From NCBI GenBank assembly GCA_024640925.1, contig JAHEEB010000210.1:1-6997 (forward strand): 6,997 nt of DNA. Direction: 5' to 3'. This stretch comes from Bacteroidota bacterium (lineage in GTDB: Bacteria > Bacteroidota > Bacteroidia > Bacteroidales > UBA10428). Position numbers and translations under genes: made by a program. The first letter of the stretch is position 1. Each line of letters starts with the position of its first letter. A model generated the notes under the pieces. It did no database searches. It saw only the letters and a list, made by a program, of their open reading frames with translations, and was not told the origin of the DNA. Shown one piece after another: positions 6,039-6,997 of this stretch.

Positions 6039-6536
6039 TTACTCTATTCGGCTATAATTAATGTATTGATATTTCACGCCAGATTTTTCATCCAACTTGA
6101 TTTCACCATCAGGTATTATCTGCCATTCTTTATCCAATAAGGTTGGAAAAAAAGAATCAGCTTTGAAATCGGCATAGATTCTTGTCAGATATAACCTTGA
6201 ACTATAAGACAATAAAAGTTTATAAACTTGGGCACCTCCAATTACAAAATTCTCCAGAAGAGGATCACTGGTAGAAATAACTTCCTCAACAGAATGGACA
6301 ACAATACAATTATCTGCCAAAAAGTTTTTATCATGAGTTAGTATAATATGGCGACGGTTAGGAAGCGGGCCGGAGGGGAGAGATTCAAATGTTTTTCGTC
6401 CCATAATTATGGTATGGCCGGTAGTTAATTGTTTAAACCTTTTCAGGTCGCTGGAAACATGAACAAGCAGTTGATTATTCAGACCAATGGCTCCATTTTC
6501 GGCAACGGCTGCTATAATAGAAAATTTTGGAATCAT
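6039..6536 (-). CDS. folA: dihydrofolate reductase with Val at the active-site Trp position
   Basis: The 165-residue product reduces dihydrofolate to tetrahydrofolate with NADPH. Visible blocks are [19 protein letters not shown] (5-23), [11 protein letters not shown] (28-38), [14 protein letters not shown] (41-54, cofactor-binding), [10 protein letters not shown] (57-66, Arg61 for the folate glutamate tail), [12 protein letters not shown] (95-106) and RLYLTRI (114-120). Asp30 corresponds to the catalytic Asp27 of the E. coli enzyme. The stretch normally reading PW or LW before it is here LLVH (23-26): the position of E. coli Trp22 is Val25, codon GTT at 6464-6462. A Trp codon would need two base changes, so a single read error is unlikely. 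Length and all other motifs are normal. The ATG overlaps the TGA of the upstream thyA gene in an ATGA junction, so translation is probably coupled. Confidence 0.96.
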   Translation of the reverse strand: MIPKFSIIAAVAENGAIGLNNQLLVHVSSDLKRFKQLTTGHTIIMGRKTFESLPSGPLPNRRHIILTHDKNFLADNCIVVHSVEEVISTSDPLLENFVIGGAQVYKLLLSYSSRLYLTRIYADFKADSFFPTLLDKEWQIIPDGEIKLDEKSGVKYQYINYSRIE

Positions 6537-6997
6537 ACGGCAATATCTCCTTTTATGTGAGGATGAGGATCGTAATTTTCCAGGGTAAAATCTTCATAAA
6601 CAAAATCAAAAATATTTTTTACAGATGGATTTATTTTTATTTGTGGAAGGGCGCGAGTATCGCGACTAAGTTGAATTTTAACCTGTTCAAGATGATTCGT
6701 GTAAATATGAGCATCGCCAAGGGTATGTATAAATTCATATGGCTTAAGGCCTGTTACCTGAGCCATCATCATGAGTAAGAGGGAATAAGAGGCAATATTA
6801 AACGGCACTCCCAGAAAAATATCTGCACTTCGCTGGTATAACTGCAGCGAAAGTTTATCATTGGCCACATAAAACTGGAATAAAATATGGCAGGGAGGGA
6901 GGGCCATTTTATCAATGTCCCCTACATTCCAAGCACTTACAATATGTCTTCGGGAATAGGGGTTATTCCGAAGAGAATCGACTACCTGGCTGATCTG
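6533..6997 (-). CDS. thyA: thymidylate synthase (N-terminus cut by window edge)
   Basis: The last 154 codons of thymidylate synthase are present; the start lies beyond the right edge, about 110 residues away by comparison with the 264-residue E. coli enzyme. ThyA methylates dUMP to dTMP, using methylene-THF and leaving dihydrofolate. In fragment numbering, Arg16-Arg17 (phosphate-binding pair, E. coli 126/127), Cys36 in ALPPCH (nucleophile, 146), Arg56/Asp59 in [11 protein letters not shown] (166/169), Asn67 (177) and the HIY of GDAHIYTNH (His97/Tyr99, 207/209) are all in place, and the end matches the normal family end ([13 protein letters not shown]). It is thus the folate-consuming classic ThyA, not the flavin-type ThyX, and its product is the substrate of the downstream folA enzyme. 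The TGA (6535-6533) shares four bases with the folA start. Confidence 0.97.
   Translation of the reverse strand, partial: QISQVVDSLRNNPYSRRHIVSAWNVGDIDKMALPPCHILFQFYVANDKLSLQLYQRSADIFLGVPFNIASYSLLLMMMAQVTGLKPYEFIHTLGDAHIYTNHLEQVKIQLSRDTRALPQIKINPSVKNIFDFVYEDFTLENYDPHPHIKGDIAV

Noticed and set aside
6029..6044. GAGT...ACTC hairpin in the convergent GH43/folA spacer and three nearby GTTAC words
   Set aside because: A 4-bp stem without a T-run, overlapping the folA stop; too weak for a bidirectional terminator, and the GTTAC copies are irregularly spaced.
6527..6778. 83-codon plus-strand frame over thyA
   Set aside because: Antisense to thyA, whose family motifs are all present; no matching promoter or family.

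Overview
The window reads as an ordinary chromosomal stretch from a member of the Bacteroidota. Evidence for this is AT-rich intergenic DNA, starts without Shine-Dalgarno sequences, a DUF3127 protein (a family I know mainly from Bacteroidota), a secreted protein with the 'R-x-K-F-I-Q-D-S-I-A' repeats common in that phylum, and one exact TAnnTTTG -7 promoter element. Seven clear protein genes are present, two of them cut by the window edges, plus one doubtful small ORF. I see no RNA gene, insertion sequence, CRISPR array or phage gene.

Layout. Positions 1-1242 (minus) hold most of a cobalamin-binding-type radical SAM enzyme whose C-terminus runs off the left edge. Positions 1243-1747 hold no secure gene: there is only a weak 84-codon plus-strand ORF ending in a hairpin and T-run, overlapped by a Cys-rich 50-codon frame. 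Positions 1748-3270 (minus) form a compact cluster transcribed ywbE -> RluA-family pseudouridine synthase -> DUF3127 protein. The first two overlap by 14 bases and the third follows after 52 bases. All three look like small nucleic-acid-related proteins. A 237-bp AT-rich divergent spacer separates this cluster from a plus-strand gene (3508-4776) for a secreted 422-residue protein of unknown function, closed by a probable intrinsic terminator overlapping its stop codon. After a 179-bp spacer with a good -7 element comes a plus-strand GH43 glycosidase without signal peptide (4956-5990). It converges, 48 bp apart, on a minus-strand thyA-folA pair (6533-6997 partial, and 6039-6536) joined by an ATGA stop/start overlap.

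How the genes work together. ThyA turns methylene-THF into dihydrofolate and FolA recycles it, a classic coupled pair. The ywbE/RluA/DUF3127 cluster looks translation- or nucleic-acid-related. The GH43 enzyme probably trims imported arabino- or xylo-oligosaccharides in the cytoplasm, but no polysaccharide-utilisation partner (SusC/SusD) lies in the window. I found no convincing new multi-gene system. The points most worth a second look are FolA with Val in place of the active-site Trp, the SSB-like acidic tail on the DUF3127 protein, the repeat-bearing secreted protein, and the unassigned 505-bp gap next to the radical SAM gene.
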